DNA of 64,000 nt, taken from assembly GCF_030846775.1 (NCBI RefSeq), contig NZ_CP132910.1, forward strand, positions 2,204,001 to 2,268,000, given 5' to 3'. Of this stretch, positions 32,531 to 40,830 are shown in pieces; position 1 is the first letter of the stretch, and each line of letters starts with the position of its first letter. The translations under genes were made by a program, and so were the position numbers. This DNA is from Geothrix sp. 21YS21S-2 (GTDB lineage: Bacteria; Acidobacteriota; Holophagae; Holophagales; Holophagaceae). Below the pieces are notes generated by a model, which saw only the letters and a program-made list of their open reading frames with translations, was not told the origin of the DNA and did not search any database.

Positions 32531-33529
32531 CTAGTGGGCGAGTCCCTTCAGCAGTTCCCTGTGGAAGGCGTCGGGGTCCTGGAACTGGGGGGCGTGGCCC
32601 AGGCCGGGGAACTCGACCAGCCTGGCGCCGGGGATCGCCTTGGCGGCGCGGCGGCCCAGTTCGGGGTAGTTGCCCAGGCGGGCGGCCACGGCGGGGGGGG
32701 CGGCGTCCTTGGCGATGACGGTGATGTCCTTCTGGCCGATGAGCAGGAGGGTGGGGACCGTCAGCTTCCCGAACTCGTACACCACGGGCTGGGTGAAGAT
32801 CATGTCGTAGATGAGGGCGGAGTTCCACGCCACCAGCTCCCTGCCGGGGCCCCGGAAGAGGCCCGCCAGCATGCCCACGGGGACCTCGAACTCGGGGCGC
32901 CACTGGCCGGCATAGTAGGTGGCCTGCTCGTAGGCGCGGATGCGCTGGGCGGTGACGCCCAGCTCCCGCTGGTACCACTGGTCCACGGACAGGGACGGGA
33001 CGCCCTCGGCCTTCCAGTCCTCCAGGCCGATGGGGTTCACCAGCACCAGCTGCTCCACCTGGGCGGGAAACATCAGGGCGTAGCGCACGGCCAGCATGCC
33101 CCCGGTGGAGTGGGCCACCAGGGCGGCCTTCGGGATGCCGAGGGAGGCCAGGAGGGCGCGGGTGTTCCGGGCCAGCTCCTGGAAGGTGTACTGGAAGTGG
33201 GCGGGCTTGGTGGACTTCCCGAAACCGATCTGGTCGGGGGCCACGACCCGGTAGCCGGCCTTGGCGAGCACGCGGATGGTGGCCTCCCAGGTGCCGGCGG
33301 TGAAGTTCTTGCCGTGGAGGAGGACGACGGTGCGGCCGTTGGGGACCTCGGGGGCCACGTCCAGGTAGGCCATGCGCAGGGGCGTGCCCTGGCTGGTGAA
33401 GGCGAAGCGGTGGACGGGGAAGGCGTATTCGAAGCCCTCCAGCTCGGGTCCGTACACGGGTTCCGGCGGCGCGGAGGCGAAGGTGAAGGCGGCAATCAGG
33501 CACAGCAGGGACGCCCGCAATGGGATCAT
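32531..33529 (-). CDS. Secreted alpha/beta hydrolase
   Basis: 332 residues. The start at 33529 has GGAGGA 7 bases upstream. A signal peptide (1-20) suggests a periplasmic location. The fold markers are the oxyanion motif LLHGKNF, the nucleophile elbow AHSTGG, an acid Asp in IGQKDITV and the catalytic His in GLGHAPQ. Substrate unknown; the sequence is closest to the broad family of prolyl-iminopeptidase or haloalkane-dehalogenase-like hydrolases. Divergent from the dehydrogenase gene. Confidence 0.82.
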   Translation of the reverse strand: MIPLRASLLCLIAAFTFASAPPEPVYGPELEGFEYAFPVHRFAFTSQGTPLRMAYLDVAPEVPNGRTVVLLHGKNFTAGTWEATIRVLAKAGYRVVAPDQIGFGKSTKPAHFQYTFQELARNTRALLASLGIPKAALVAHSTGGMLAVRYALMFPAQVEQLVLVNPIGLEDWKAEGVPSLSVDQWYQRELGVTAQRIRAYEQATYYAGQWRPEFEVPVGMLAGLFRGPGRELVAWNSALIYDMIFTQPVVYEFGKLTVPTLLLIGQKDITVIAKDAAPPAVAARLGNYPELGRRAAKAIPGARLVEFPGLGHAPQFQDPDAFHRELLKGLAH

Positions 33530-33570
33530 ACTGGTTCCTCCCACGCCTAACTTCACCCTGGAGGCCATCC

Positions 33571-34626
33571 ATGTCCACTACTTTACGCATCGCGTCCATC
33601 CCCGGCGACGGCATCGGCAAGGAGGTCATGATCGAAGGCATCCGCGTCCTGGACGCGGCCGCCTCCAGGTTCGGCTTCAGGATGGACTGGAAGCACTTCG
33701 ACTGGTCCTGCGAGTACTACGCCAAGCACGGCGCCATGATGCCCGCCGACGGCATCGACCAGCTGCGGCCCTTCGATTCCGTGTTCCTGGGCGCCGTGGG
33801 CTTCCCGGGCGTGCCCGACCACGTCTCGCTGTGGGGGCTGCTCATCCCCATCCGCCGGGAGTTCGACCAGTACGCCAACATCCGCCCCGTGTACCTCATG
33901 CCCGGCGTGAAGTCCCCCCTGGCCGGGCGCGAGCCCGGGAGCATCGACATGATGATCGTCCGGGAGAACACCGAGGGCGAGTACGGCACCAAGGGCCACT
34001 TCGAGAACAAGGGCACCGAGGACGAGCTGGTCGTCGGCGAGGCCACCTTCACCCGCAAGGGCGTGGACCGCATCCTGAAGTACGCCTTCGAGCAGGCCAT
34101 GACGCGCGGCAAGCACGTCACCTCGGCCACCAAGAGCAACGGCCTGGCCATCACCATGCCCTACTGGGACGAGCGCTTCGCCCTCATGGCCAAGAACTAC
34201 CCCGAGGTGCGCGTCGACCAGTACCACATCGACATCCTCACGGCCCAGTTCGTGAAGAACCCCGACTGGTTCGACGTGGTGGTGGGCTCCAACCTCTTCG
34301 GCGACATCCTGTCGGACCTGGCCCCGGCCTGCGCGGGCACCATCGCCATCGCCCCCTCGGCCAACCTGAACCCCGAGCGCGTCCACCCCTCCATGTTCGA
34401 GCCCGTCCACGGCTCGGCCCCCGACATCGCCGGCAGGGGCATCGCCAACCCCGTGGGCCAGATCTGGGCCGGGTCCATGATGCTCGACCACCTGGGCCAG
34501 CCCGCGGCGGGCGCCGCGATCATGCGGGCCATCGAGAAGGTGCTGGCGGAAGGCCCCCGGACCCCCGACCTGGGCGGCAAGGCCACCACCGTGGACATGG
34601 GCAAGGCCATCGCCGACGCGCTCTAG
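33571..34626 (+). CDS. dmlA: D-malate dehydrogenase / tartrate dehydrogenase (decarboxylating)
   Basis: 351 residues. GGAGG lies 6 bases before the ATG at 33571. It belongs to the isocitrate/isopropylmalate dehydrogenase family (IPGDGIGKEV, VRENTEGEYG, NLFGDILSDL, FEPVHGSAPDI). It shares long blocks with E. coli DmlA/YeaU, such as CEYYxxHGxMMP, SATKSNGLAI and SANLNPER, so oxidative decarboxylation of D-malate to pyruvate or use of tartrate with NAD is the best call. 3-isopropylmalate dehydrogenase is less likely. Confidence 0.88.
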   Translation: MSTTLRIASIPGDGIGKEVMIEGIRVLDAAASRFGFRMDWKHFDWSCEYYAKHGAMMPADGIDQLRPFDSVFLGAVGFPGVPDHVSLWGLLIPIRREFDQYANIRPVYLMPGVKSPLAGREPGSIDMMIVRENTEGEYGTKGHFENKGTEDELVVGEATFTRKGVDRILKYAFEQAMTRGKHVTSATKSNGLAITMPYWDERFALMAKNYPEVRVDQYHIDILTAQFVKNPDWFDVVVGSNLFGDILSDLAPACAGTIAIAPSANLNPERVHPSMFEPVHGSAPDIAGRGIANPVGQIWAGSMMLDHLGQPAAGAAIMRAIEKVLAEGPRTPDLGGKATTVDMGKAIADAL

Positions 34627-34649
34627 ACTAGGGAATTTCCGGAATTCGC

Positions 34650-34675
34650 GGCCAGGACCTTAATTGGTCTTGGCC
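34650..34675 (+). terminator. Probable terminator hairpin after the malate dehydrogenase gene
   Basis: GGCCAGGACC and GGTCTTGGCC form a 10-base stem (one G-T pair) with loop TTAATT, 23 bases after the stop. The following GTTGTTGGG is only weakly T-rich. Confidence 0.45.
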
Positions 34676-34743
34676 GTTGTTGGGTACGGGGGTAGGCTTG
34701 AGGACTGGGCCTGGCTTAGGTCCTTTGGGAGTCGTGTCGACAC

Positions 34744-35157
34744 ATGAGCAAGCAGCGCGGCCTTGGAAGCCTGGCGGACCTCGCCAAGATCCTGGAAGAA
34801 GCCTCTGATCCTGGTTCCGATCATCGGGAGGACAAGAGGGAGTTGAAACCCAAACCCACCGCCACGCGGAAGGGGGGCGGAGTCAAGCAGGTCCGCGCCC
34901 TGGACCCGAAGCGGAAGCTCTGGTACGAAAAGCGCCTCCGGGAGCAGGCCGAAGCGGCCACGGAGAACGCCGCCGAGAGCCCCAAGGGACCCGAGCGCGT
35001 GCACACCCCCGGCATCACCCGGGCGGCCGCCACGCGGGTGGGGGGCAGCCTCCTGGAGAGCCTGGCCAACGCCGCCAAGGACGCCAAGGCCAAGAACGAG
35101 GGCGGGAAGAACCGCGCCGAAGCCTGGCGACGCAAGCCGGGCGATCCGATCTTCTAG
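34744..35157 (+). CDS. Hypothetical charged low-complexity protein
   Basis: 137 residues, rich in Lys, Arg, Glu and Ala, without signal peptide or membrane segment. I recognise no domain. A perfect palindrome GTGTCGACAC (34734-34743) sits directly before the ATG and no good Shine-Dalgarno is visible. The stop overlaps a possible small gene, suggesting both are translated together. Cytosolic and perhaps nucleic-acid binding by composition only. Confidence 0.6.
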   Translation: MSKQRGLGSLADLAKILEEASDPGSDHREDKRELKPKPTATRKGGGVKQVRALDPKRKLWYEKRLREQAEAATENAAESPKGPERVHTPGITRAAATRVGGSLLESLANAAKDAKAKNEGGKNRAEAWRRKPGDPIF

Positions 35158-35333
35158 TGGCCAAGCCCGCGATCTCCCCGGACATCCTCGCCGCCATCCG
35201 AAAGGCCAAGGAAGCCCCCGCCGCCGCGCCCAAGGCGGAGGCCAAGCCCAAGAGCTCCCTCACGGAGCGGGAGAGCATCCGCCCGGCGCGCACGTCCATC
35301 GCCCACCAGAACGGCGGCAACAAGGGGAAGTGA
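35157..35333 (+). CDS. Small basic hypothetical protein
   Basis: 58 residues, starting with a GTG whose first base is the last base of the preceding TAG. It is Ala/Lys/Pro-rich in the first half and ends ARTSIAHQNGGNKGK. Codon use matches its neighbours and it exactly fills the gap between two genes. It is too short to classify. The main risk is that it is a chance open frame in GC-rich DNA. Confidence 0.45.
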   Translation: MAKPAISPDILAAIRKAKEAPAAAPKAEAKPKSSLTERESIRPARTSIAHQNGGNKGK

Positions 35334-35334
35334 C

Positions 35335-37513
35335 CTAGCGGGCCATTATGTCCCGGTAGGTCGTTTCCACGTCGCGGGCCTGGTCCGGCCGCCCGATCAG
35401 GCGCAGGGTTTCGACCAGGGGCGCGACCAGCGCCGGGCCCAGGGCCTCCCAGTCCTTGCGTTGCTCTTCCACGTAGGTAGTCGTCGTGTTCCTGCGCTGC
35501 GCGAGGCGGGCCCGCCAGGCCGCGTCCAGCCACCGGGCCAGCTCGGGGTAGTTGCGGTCCCGGCGCAGCTCCTCGGTGACGGCCCGGAGCACCTCCAGGG
35601 ACAGGCCCCCCATCCACCGCTCCCGGCTGGTCCAGAGGGTCAGGGTCCCGGAAAAGGCCACCACCGAGGGGCGTTCGGGATGGAAGCGGGCCCAGGCCAG
35701 CCAGGCCTTCCACACGGCCTGCTGGTTCGGCCAGCTGCGGAGCAGGGACTCCAGACGGGGCAGGACCTGCTGGGCGGACCACTGCCACAGGGCCGGATCG
35801 GGCTTCCAGGGGGCGTCGGGGCCGAAATCCAGGGGGTAGTCCTGGAAGCCCATTTCCGCCGGCGGGAAGGCCGCCCGGGCATCCTCCGCCAGGACCCGCT
35901 CCAGCCGGGGTTCGGGCATGCGCGCCTTCAGCAGGGCCAGGCGGGCCCGGCGGGCGCCCAGGTGGGTGGGGTGGCGCTCCAGGATCCGATCCAGGCGCTG
36001 GAGTTTGGAGGGGCGCTCCCGCTCCAGGATCCCGGCCAGCAGGCCGGGTTCCGGGCATTGGGTGCCCGAAGCCACGGATTCCTCGCCCAGGAGCAGCACC
36101 CAGCGGGGCTCCGGGCCCCAGCCCATCCGGACCCGGAGGGCATCGGCCTCCGCGGGGGCCAGGGTGGTCCAGGCCAGTTCGGCCCGGGACCAGGGGAGGA
36201 GGGCCTCGGAACTGCGAACGGCCTCCCAGCCCTTGAGCCAGGCGGGGGCCCCCAGCAGGGCGAGGCGCGGGGCCGGCGGCAGGGGCGGCATGGGGGGGCG
36301 GGGGCGGACGGGTTCCTTCATCGCCTCCTTGAAGAGGGTCTGGTTCACCACTTTCTCGCCTACGAAGAAGTCGAGGGAGGTCCCGGTGATCTGGCCGTCC
36401 CAGGACCGCGCGTCGGCGATGGCCTCCCGGGCTTCCTTCCCGGGTCCGGCCCAGCTCCAGGAGGGGCCGGACCTTCATGGCGGCGACCAGGGCCTTGGCC
36501 GTGCAACGGGACTCCCAGTCGGCGGAGGAGCGCACCTCCCCCTCCCTCACGAGGGCCGGATTATCCAGGAAGGCGAGGATCCCCTCCCAGTCCCCCGCCG
36601 CTTCCCGGGCGGCCAGGCAGGCCCGAAGAAGGGTCAGGGGCGGCAGGTCCAGGTCCGGGAGCGCCACCCGGTCCGGCAGGTCCCGCAGGGGCCGCCCCGC
36701 GGCGGTGCGGAAACTGGCTAGGCGCCCCTCGAGCGAATGTTCCACCTCGCTCCGGGCGAAGGCCTCCTCAAGGTCGGCCGCGAGCCGGGAACACACGTCC
36801 CGAATGCGGGGGGATTCCTGGGCCCCTGCGATCACCAGAAGGATCGACGCGTCGAACTCGCTTCTCCACCAGTCCGCCACGGACTTCGCCCCCTCCAGGG
36901 CCGCCGCCAGTTCACTGAAGATCTGGTCCGCCTGGCGCTCCCGCGCCTCCGGGTCCGGCTCCGTGAGGGCCAGGGCTCCGACCACGTCCAGCACCGTCTC
37001 CGCGCCCCGGACCGCCTTGCCCTGGCGCGCAAGGCTGTTCATGTGGAGCATGGCGATGCGCAGGCAGCGGAAGACTTCCTCCGCCCATGCCTCGCCGTTC
37101 TCCGGATGCTCCTTGAGGAAGGCCCGGCGCGCCTCCCAGCGGGGCACGAAGCCCTTGTCCCGGAGGACGGCCAGGGCGCGGGTCCCGTAGAGCGCGCCGG
37201 TGCCGGCATCCAGTTCGGCACCCCGGTCGTCCACCAGGATCCAGCCGATCCCGTTCCCCCAGCCGTGGGCCTTCCAGAGCTTCGCCGCCGTCTGGGGTCC
37301 CAGAACAGTGCGGTGCAACTGGCCCTCGATGCGGAGCCGCAGCGCATCCTCGTCCCACTGGGCCACGAAGGCGCTGTTGTCCTCCGCGCGGATGAGGAGG
37401 GCGAAGTCCCCGGGCCGGACGTTCTTGAGGGCGCCTTCCAGGGTGTCCTGGGCGTGGACGGGCAACAGGAAGCTGACGAGGGCCATCGCGGCGTAACGGC
37501 TGGTGGGGGGCAT
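35335..37513 (-). pseudogene. Secreted protein of unknown function, frameshifted
   Basis: A signal peptide (ATG at 37513, cleavage after PVHAQ) begins a protein of about 725 residues. The first ~350 codons (to about 36430) and the last ~360 codons (36450-35335) are in different frames; both show strong coding character (Leu/Ala/Trp/Arg-rich helical repeats). The switch lies in a G/A-rich run around 36435-36450, where GGGAAGGAAGCCCGGG can be read GKEAREAIADA in the new frame. A single-base insertion or deletion explains it: a real frameshift, a sequencing error or programmed shifting. I recognise no family. Confidence 0.6.
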
Positions 37514-37572
37514 AACCAAGTCTAATTCATGCGGACCTTGGTTCTACGGACCGAAATGCACCTCGCCGGACT

Positions 37573-37588
37573 GTCGCTTTTGAGCGAC
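37573..37588. promoter_or_regulatory. Dyad upstream of toxin-antitoxin operon
   Basis: GTCGCT-TTTG-AGCGAC is a perfect 6-base inverted repeat that ends just before a TATAGT hexamer (37589-37594), a possible -10 box. The position fits an autoregulatory operator for the HigA-type antitoxin. This rests on position and symmetry alone. Confidence 0.35.
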
Positions 37589-37597
37589 TATAGTCCC

Positions 37598-37888
37598 ATG
37601 AGCGAAGTCCGCAAAACGCTCCAGTTTCAGAAGTGGCTTGATAACTTAAAGGATTCCCAGGCTTACGCCCGCATCAAGACTCGGCTCTTCCGTCTCGCTA
37701 TTGGCCTTGCAGGGGATGCCAAGCCGGTGGGGCATGGCGTTTCCGAGCTGCGAATCGATTATGGCCCCGGTTACCGGGTGAATTTCACAAGACAAGGAGA
37801 CACCCTGATCCTAATCCTTGCCGGTGGAGACAAGAGCACCCAGGCCAAGGACATCCGAAATGCCATCAAGTTGGCCAATGCCCTGTGA
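37598..37888 (+). CDS. Type II toxin, RelE/ParE (HigB-like, HI1419 family)
   Basis: 96 residues. Typical features are a TLQFQKWLDNLKD start, ARIKTRLFRLAIGLAGDAKPVGHGVSELRIDYGPGYRVNF and the end KDIRNAIKLA. The family is the 'addiction module killer' group, probably ribosome-dependent mRNA interferases. The basic residues of ELRIDYGPGYRV correspond to the catalytic region. The toxin precedes the antitoxin, the HigBA order; its stop overlaps an in-frame GTG of the antitoxin. Confidence 0.88.
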   Translation: MSEVRKTLQFQKWLDNLKDSQAYARIKTRLFRLAIGLAGDAKPVGHGVSELRIDYGPGYRVNFTRQGDTLILILAGGDKSTQAKDIRNAIKLANAL

Positions 37889-37899
37889 AGGTGTCCCCA

Positions 37900-38232
37900 A
37901 TGGAATCCCCCAAACCCATGACCTCACGAACCCCCCGAGTGGCGCGCCCGGGAAAAACGGTCACCACGCCCTACGACCCCGCCTCCAACCTGGTTTCACC
38001 GGAACGCATGGCCGCGCTCCTCGAGGCCGCCCTCGAGGACGGGCACCCCCGGGTCATCGCCGCCGCGCTCGGGGCGATCGCCCGCGCCCAGGGAATGGCA
38101 AGGATCGCCAAGGTCACCGGGCTGAATGAAAAATCCCTCTACCGGGCCCTTTCGGGGGAAGGGAATCCTGAACTCGAGACGTTCATCAAGGTTGTGAGGG
38201 CCCTGGGGCTCCACCTCCACGCCTCCGCCTAG
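37900..38232 (+). CDS. Antitoxin, HigA-like XRE protein (HI1420 family)
   Basis: 110 residues from ATG 37900, which has AAGGTG 6 bases upstream; a GTG at 37885 is an alternative. The N-terminus (YDPASNL) and helix-turn-helix (ALGAIARAQGMARIAKVTGLNEKSLYRALS, then GNPELETFIKVVRALGL) are diagnostic of the antidote protein paired with this toxin class. It likely represses its own operon. It converges with the HisF-like gene, three bases apart. Confidence 0.88.
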   Translation: MESPKPMTSRTPRVARPGKTVTTPYDPASNLVSPERMAALLEAALEDGHPRVIAAALGAIARAQGMARIAKVTGLNEKSLYRALSGEGNPELETFIKVVRALGLHLHASA

Positions 38233-38235
38233 GAT

Positions 38236-38871
38236 CTACCGCCTCAGGGGAATCCCCGCAGGTTCCAGCCGTTCCTTGAACGCCCCCGCGGTCATCAGCG
38301 CCGCGGGATAGGCGATGCCATCCGCCCCGTGTGCCAGGGCCTCCACGGCCAGGGCGGGGTCGGAGCAGGCGAGCAGGATGGGGGTCGGCAGGTGGGCGGC
38401 CCGGGCGCAGAGATCGGCCAGGTGGCGGTCGCCGGCCTTGAGGAGGATCTCCCCTGCCCCGCCCAGGTTGCGCAGGTCCTCCAGGGCCGCGTCCCAGCCG
38501 CCGGACCAGGCGGCCTCCAGGGAGGCGGTGATCCGGGCGCGGCCGAAGCGGGCGGCGTCCAGGGCGTCCAGGTCCCGGGCCGGGAGCACCACGCGGTCGG
38601 CGCCGTCCTCCAGGGCCTCCTGGAGCTCGGCGGGGTCCTGGAAGGGGGCCTCCAGGGCGAAGGGGAGGAAGAGGGCACGGGCCACGTCCAGCATCCAGGC
38701 CTGGCGCAGGCGCCTTCCCCGGCCCAGTTCCACGAACAGGAGGCCGTCGGCGCCCTCCAGTTCCAGGCGGCGGGCCCAGTCGATGGGGGCGCCCAGGTCG
38801 GCGGCGTCGGCGGGGTCCACCACGCGGCCTTCCAGGACGTGGAGCACCGGGACCAGACGTTTGGCATCCAT
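38236..38871 (-). CDS. HisF-like TIM barrel protein lacking catalytic aspartates
   Basis: 211 residues. It aligns from residue 1 with the true HisF of this window (58934-59689): MDAKRLVPVLHVLEGRVVD against [19 protein letters not shown]. The general acid/base Asp11 of HisF is His11 here, the position of Asp130 lies in ITASLEA with no Asp, and the phosphate-binding GGGIRT is EAPFQD. It is 40 residues shorter. It probably binds a small phosphosugar-like ligand or only its partner, not the IGP-synthase substrate. GAGGT, overlapping the stop of the HisH-like gene, serves as ribosome site. Confidence 0.65.
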   Translation of the reverse strand: MDAKRLVPVLHVLEGRVVDPADAADLGAPIDWARRLELEGADGLLFVELGRGRRLRQAWMLDVARALFLPFALEAPFQDPAELQEALEDGADRVVLPARDLDALDAARFGRARITASLEAAWSGGWDAALEDLRNLGGAGEILLKAGDRHLADLCARAAHLPTPILLACSDPALAVEALAHGADGIAYPAALMTAGAFKERLEPAGIPLRR

Positions 38872-38880
38872 TTTCGGACC

Positions 38881-39504
38881 TCAGTTGCCGGCGCGGGCGG
38901 CGGGGAATTCGCCCAGGCCGGCCAGGATCCTTTCCAGGAAGGCCAGGCCGAAGGCGCCGGACTTCTCGGGATGGGCCTGGAGGCCCAGGGTCTGGCCGCG
39001 CATCTCCAGCACGGAGAAGGGACGGCCGTGGACGGCGGTGTGCAGGGTGCGGCTGCCGGGCTCCAGGGCATGGGCGTGCTTGAAGTAGAGCCAGGCCCCC
39101 TTGGCCTCGGGGATGACGGGGTGGGGGCTGTGCCGGGTGATGACCGTCCAGCCGTCGTGGGGGAGCTTCACCCCGGGGCCCAGGCTCCGCACGATGCCGG
39201 GGATCAGCCCCAGGCCGGTGCCCCGGGGGGATTCCTCGCTCCCTTCGGCCAGCAGGTGGAGGCCCAGGCCGATGCCCAGAACCGGGCGGCCGGCGGCGGC
39301 CAGCTGAGGCAGTTCGTACCACCAGCCGCTCGCCTTCAGGGCGGCGCAGGCGGGGTCGAAGGGGCCGGAGCCCAGGATCACCAGAGGGCCGGCCGAAGCG
39401 GCTGAACCGGGGTCCGGGGCCCGCCGGTGTTCGAAGCCCAGGTGGTCCAGGGCCCCTTCCAGGGTGTGCAGGCTTGCGGCGCCCGGGCCGATGAGGGTGA
39501 TCAC
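38881..39504 (-). CDS. HisH-like glutamine amidotransferase homologue with Cys to Gly at the active site
   Basis: 207 residues, GTG start overlapping the HAD stop (GTGA). The class I amidotransferase fold is evident: LVILGSGPFDPA, RPVLGIGLGLHLLAEGSEE and AHPEKSGAFG. True HisH (59680-60264) has C79 in LLGICLGMQLL; here the same residue number is Gly79 (codon GGC). The other two triad residues, His178 and Glu180, remain. Glutaminase activity should be absent. It lies directly between the HAD protein and the HisF-like protein, mimicking the HisH-HisF pair of the real operon. Confidence 0.7.
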   Translation of the reverse strand: MITLIGPGAASLHTLEGALDHLGFEHRRAPDPGSAASAGPLVILGSGPFDPACAALKASGWWYELPQLAAAGRPVLGIGLGLHLLAEGSEESPRGTGLGLIPGIVRSLGPGVKLPHDGWTVITRHSPHPVIPEAKGAWLYFKHAHALEPGSRTLHTAVHGRPFSVLEMRGQTLGLQAHPEKSGAFGLAFLERILAGLGEFPAARAGN

Positions 39505-40748
39505 GGCCGGGAGCCCAGGGTGCGCAGGAGGTCCTTGAGGCGGGGGGCCTGGAGGTCCTCCTCCCCGGCGACCCACTGGCGGTCCGGGCCCACGGCGGCG
39601 AACACCCAGTCCACGCCGGGGCACAGGGCCCGGGCGCCGCGCAGCGCCGAGGCGTCGTCGCAGGTGTCGCCCACGAAGACCACCCGGGTGCTCCGGAAGG
39701 CGTCGGCCAGCTGGATGAGGCCTTCGGCCCTGGGCTTGCGCAGGTGGGGTGCGCTGTCGGACACGGCGGGGATGCGGAAGCCCAGCACCTGGAAGGCGAG
39801 GGTGAGCTCGTCCGGGGGGCGCCCGGTGAAGATGGCCAGGTCCCCGGGGAAGGCGTCCAGGTCCTCCCGGCTGACCATGGGGCGCTCCATGCGCCGGGTC
39901 CTGGCATAGTGCTTCTGCACCACGTCCTGGCAGCGGGGCTCGAGTTCCCGGATGCGGGGCTCCAGGTGGGGGAAGCCCTTGCCGGTGGCGTGCCGGAGAT
40001 CGTCCAGGCCGCCGATCTCGGCCAGGGCCAGGGCCCCGGCGGTGAGCCGGAAGTCGTTGTTGAAGCCCCCCACCCGCTTGAAGGCGGCGAAGTGCTCGTC
40101 ATCCCACACCAGGGCCGGGGCCAGCTCGGCCAGGGCGGCGGATACGGCCTCCACGAAGGAACGGCCCGGATCGATGAGGACGCCGTCCACGTCCAGGGCC
40201 AGGAGCTGGCGCTCCCGGGTGGCGGTGGCGAAGGTCGCGGGCAGGCTGCCGCCGGCCGCAGCGCCCAGGCTCGCGAGCACCTCGGGCCGGCCCAGGGCGC
40301 AAGCCCCGTATGGGCCCTCCCGGAGGAGCAGCACGATGCCGTGCCGGTCCACCGCCAGGCGCTGGGTGCGCACCAGGCCGGGCGCGTCGTCCCGCAGGAG
40401 CACCGCCAGGGGGGGGTGGGGCCGGGTTGCGGCGAAGGCCAGGAAGGCGTCCAGGGTGAGCAGGTCCATGGTGTCCAGGGCCGGGGTGCGGTCCAGGTTC
40501 AACCAGATCTGTTCCTGGGGACCGCACTCGGCGGCGGCGTCCATGAGGGTGTTCAGCACCTCCCGCCCTTCCAGCCAGAGGGAGCGGCACTCGGCGCCGG
40601 CGGCCCGGATCCGGTCCTCCCACGCGGGCCGCAGGGATTCCGCCACCCAGACCCGCTTCGGGGCCCGGCCCCGCAGCAGGGCCTCCAGCAGGGCATCGAT
40701 GGACGTTCCCGCCAGGGCTCCGCCCGGCGGGGCGCCGAGCACCGCCAT
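39501..40748 (-). CDS. HAD hydrolase with aminotransferase-like N-terminal region (TIGR01548-like)
   Basis: 415 residues from ATG 40748 (GGAGAG upstream; GTG at 40787 is an alternative). The C-terminal half (from about 182) is a HAD phosphatase: LALDVDGVLID with D186/D188, then KRVGGFNNDFRLT, FTGRPPDEL and VFVGDTCDDASA. The NND and FTGRP patterns resemble the TIGR01548 group, whose members are found fused to histidinol-phosphate aminotransferase-like domains. Residues 1-180 are unassigned, but a segment (LLREGPYGACALGRPEVLASL) resembles the end of an aminotransferase active-site region without a clear PLP Lys. It begins a three-gene run with the two His-protein homologues. Confidence 0.65.
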   Translation of the reverse strand: MAVLGAPPGGALAGTSIDALLEALLRGRAPKRVWVAESLRPAWEDRIRAAGAECRSLWLEGREVLNTLMDAAAECGPQEQIWLNLDRTPALDTMDLLTLDAFLAFAATRPHPPLAVLLRDDAPGLVRTQRLAVDRHGIVLLLREGPYGACALGRPEVLASLGAAAGGSLPATFATATRERQLLALDVDGVLIDPGRSFVEAVSAALAELAPALVWDDEHFAAFKRVGGFNNDFRLTAGALALAEIGGLDDLRHATGKGFPHLEPRIRELEPRCQDVVQKHYARTRRMERPMVSREDLDAFPGDLAIFTGRPPDELTLAFQVLGFRIPAVSDSAPHLRKPRAEGLIQLADAFRSTRVVFVGDTCDDASALRGARALCPGVDWVFAAVGPDRQWVAGEEDLQAPRLKDLLRTLGSRP

Positions 40749-40830
40749 GTCACGTCTCTCCACTGCGCCTTCTCCCGATGCCTTCACCCTTCCAGCTTAG
40801 CCCAGGGCCGCCGGGACGGGAGCGGGGAAA

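Noticed and set aside
38236-39504. Second functional IGP synthase
   Set aside because: The catalytic Cys of the HisH-like and both catalytic Asp of the HisF-like protein are missing, so calling them hisH and hisF would mislead.
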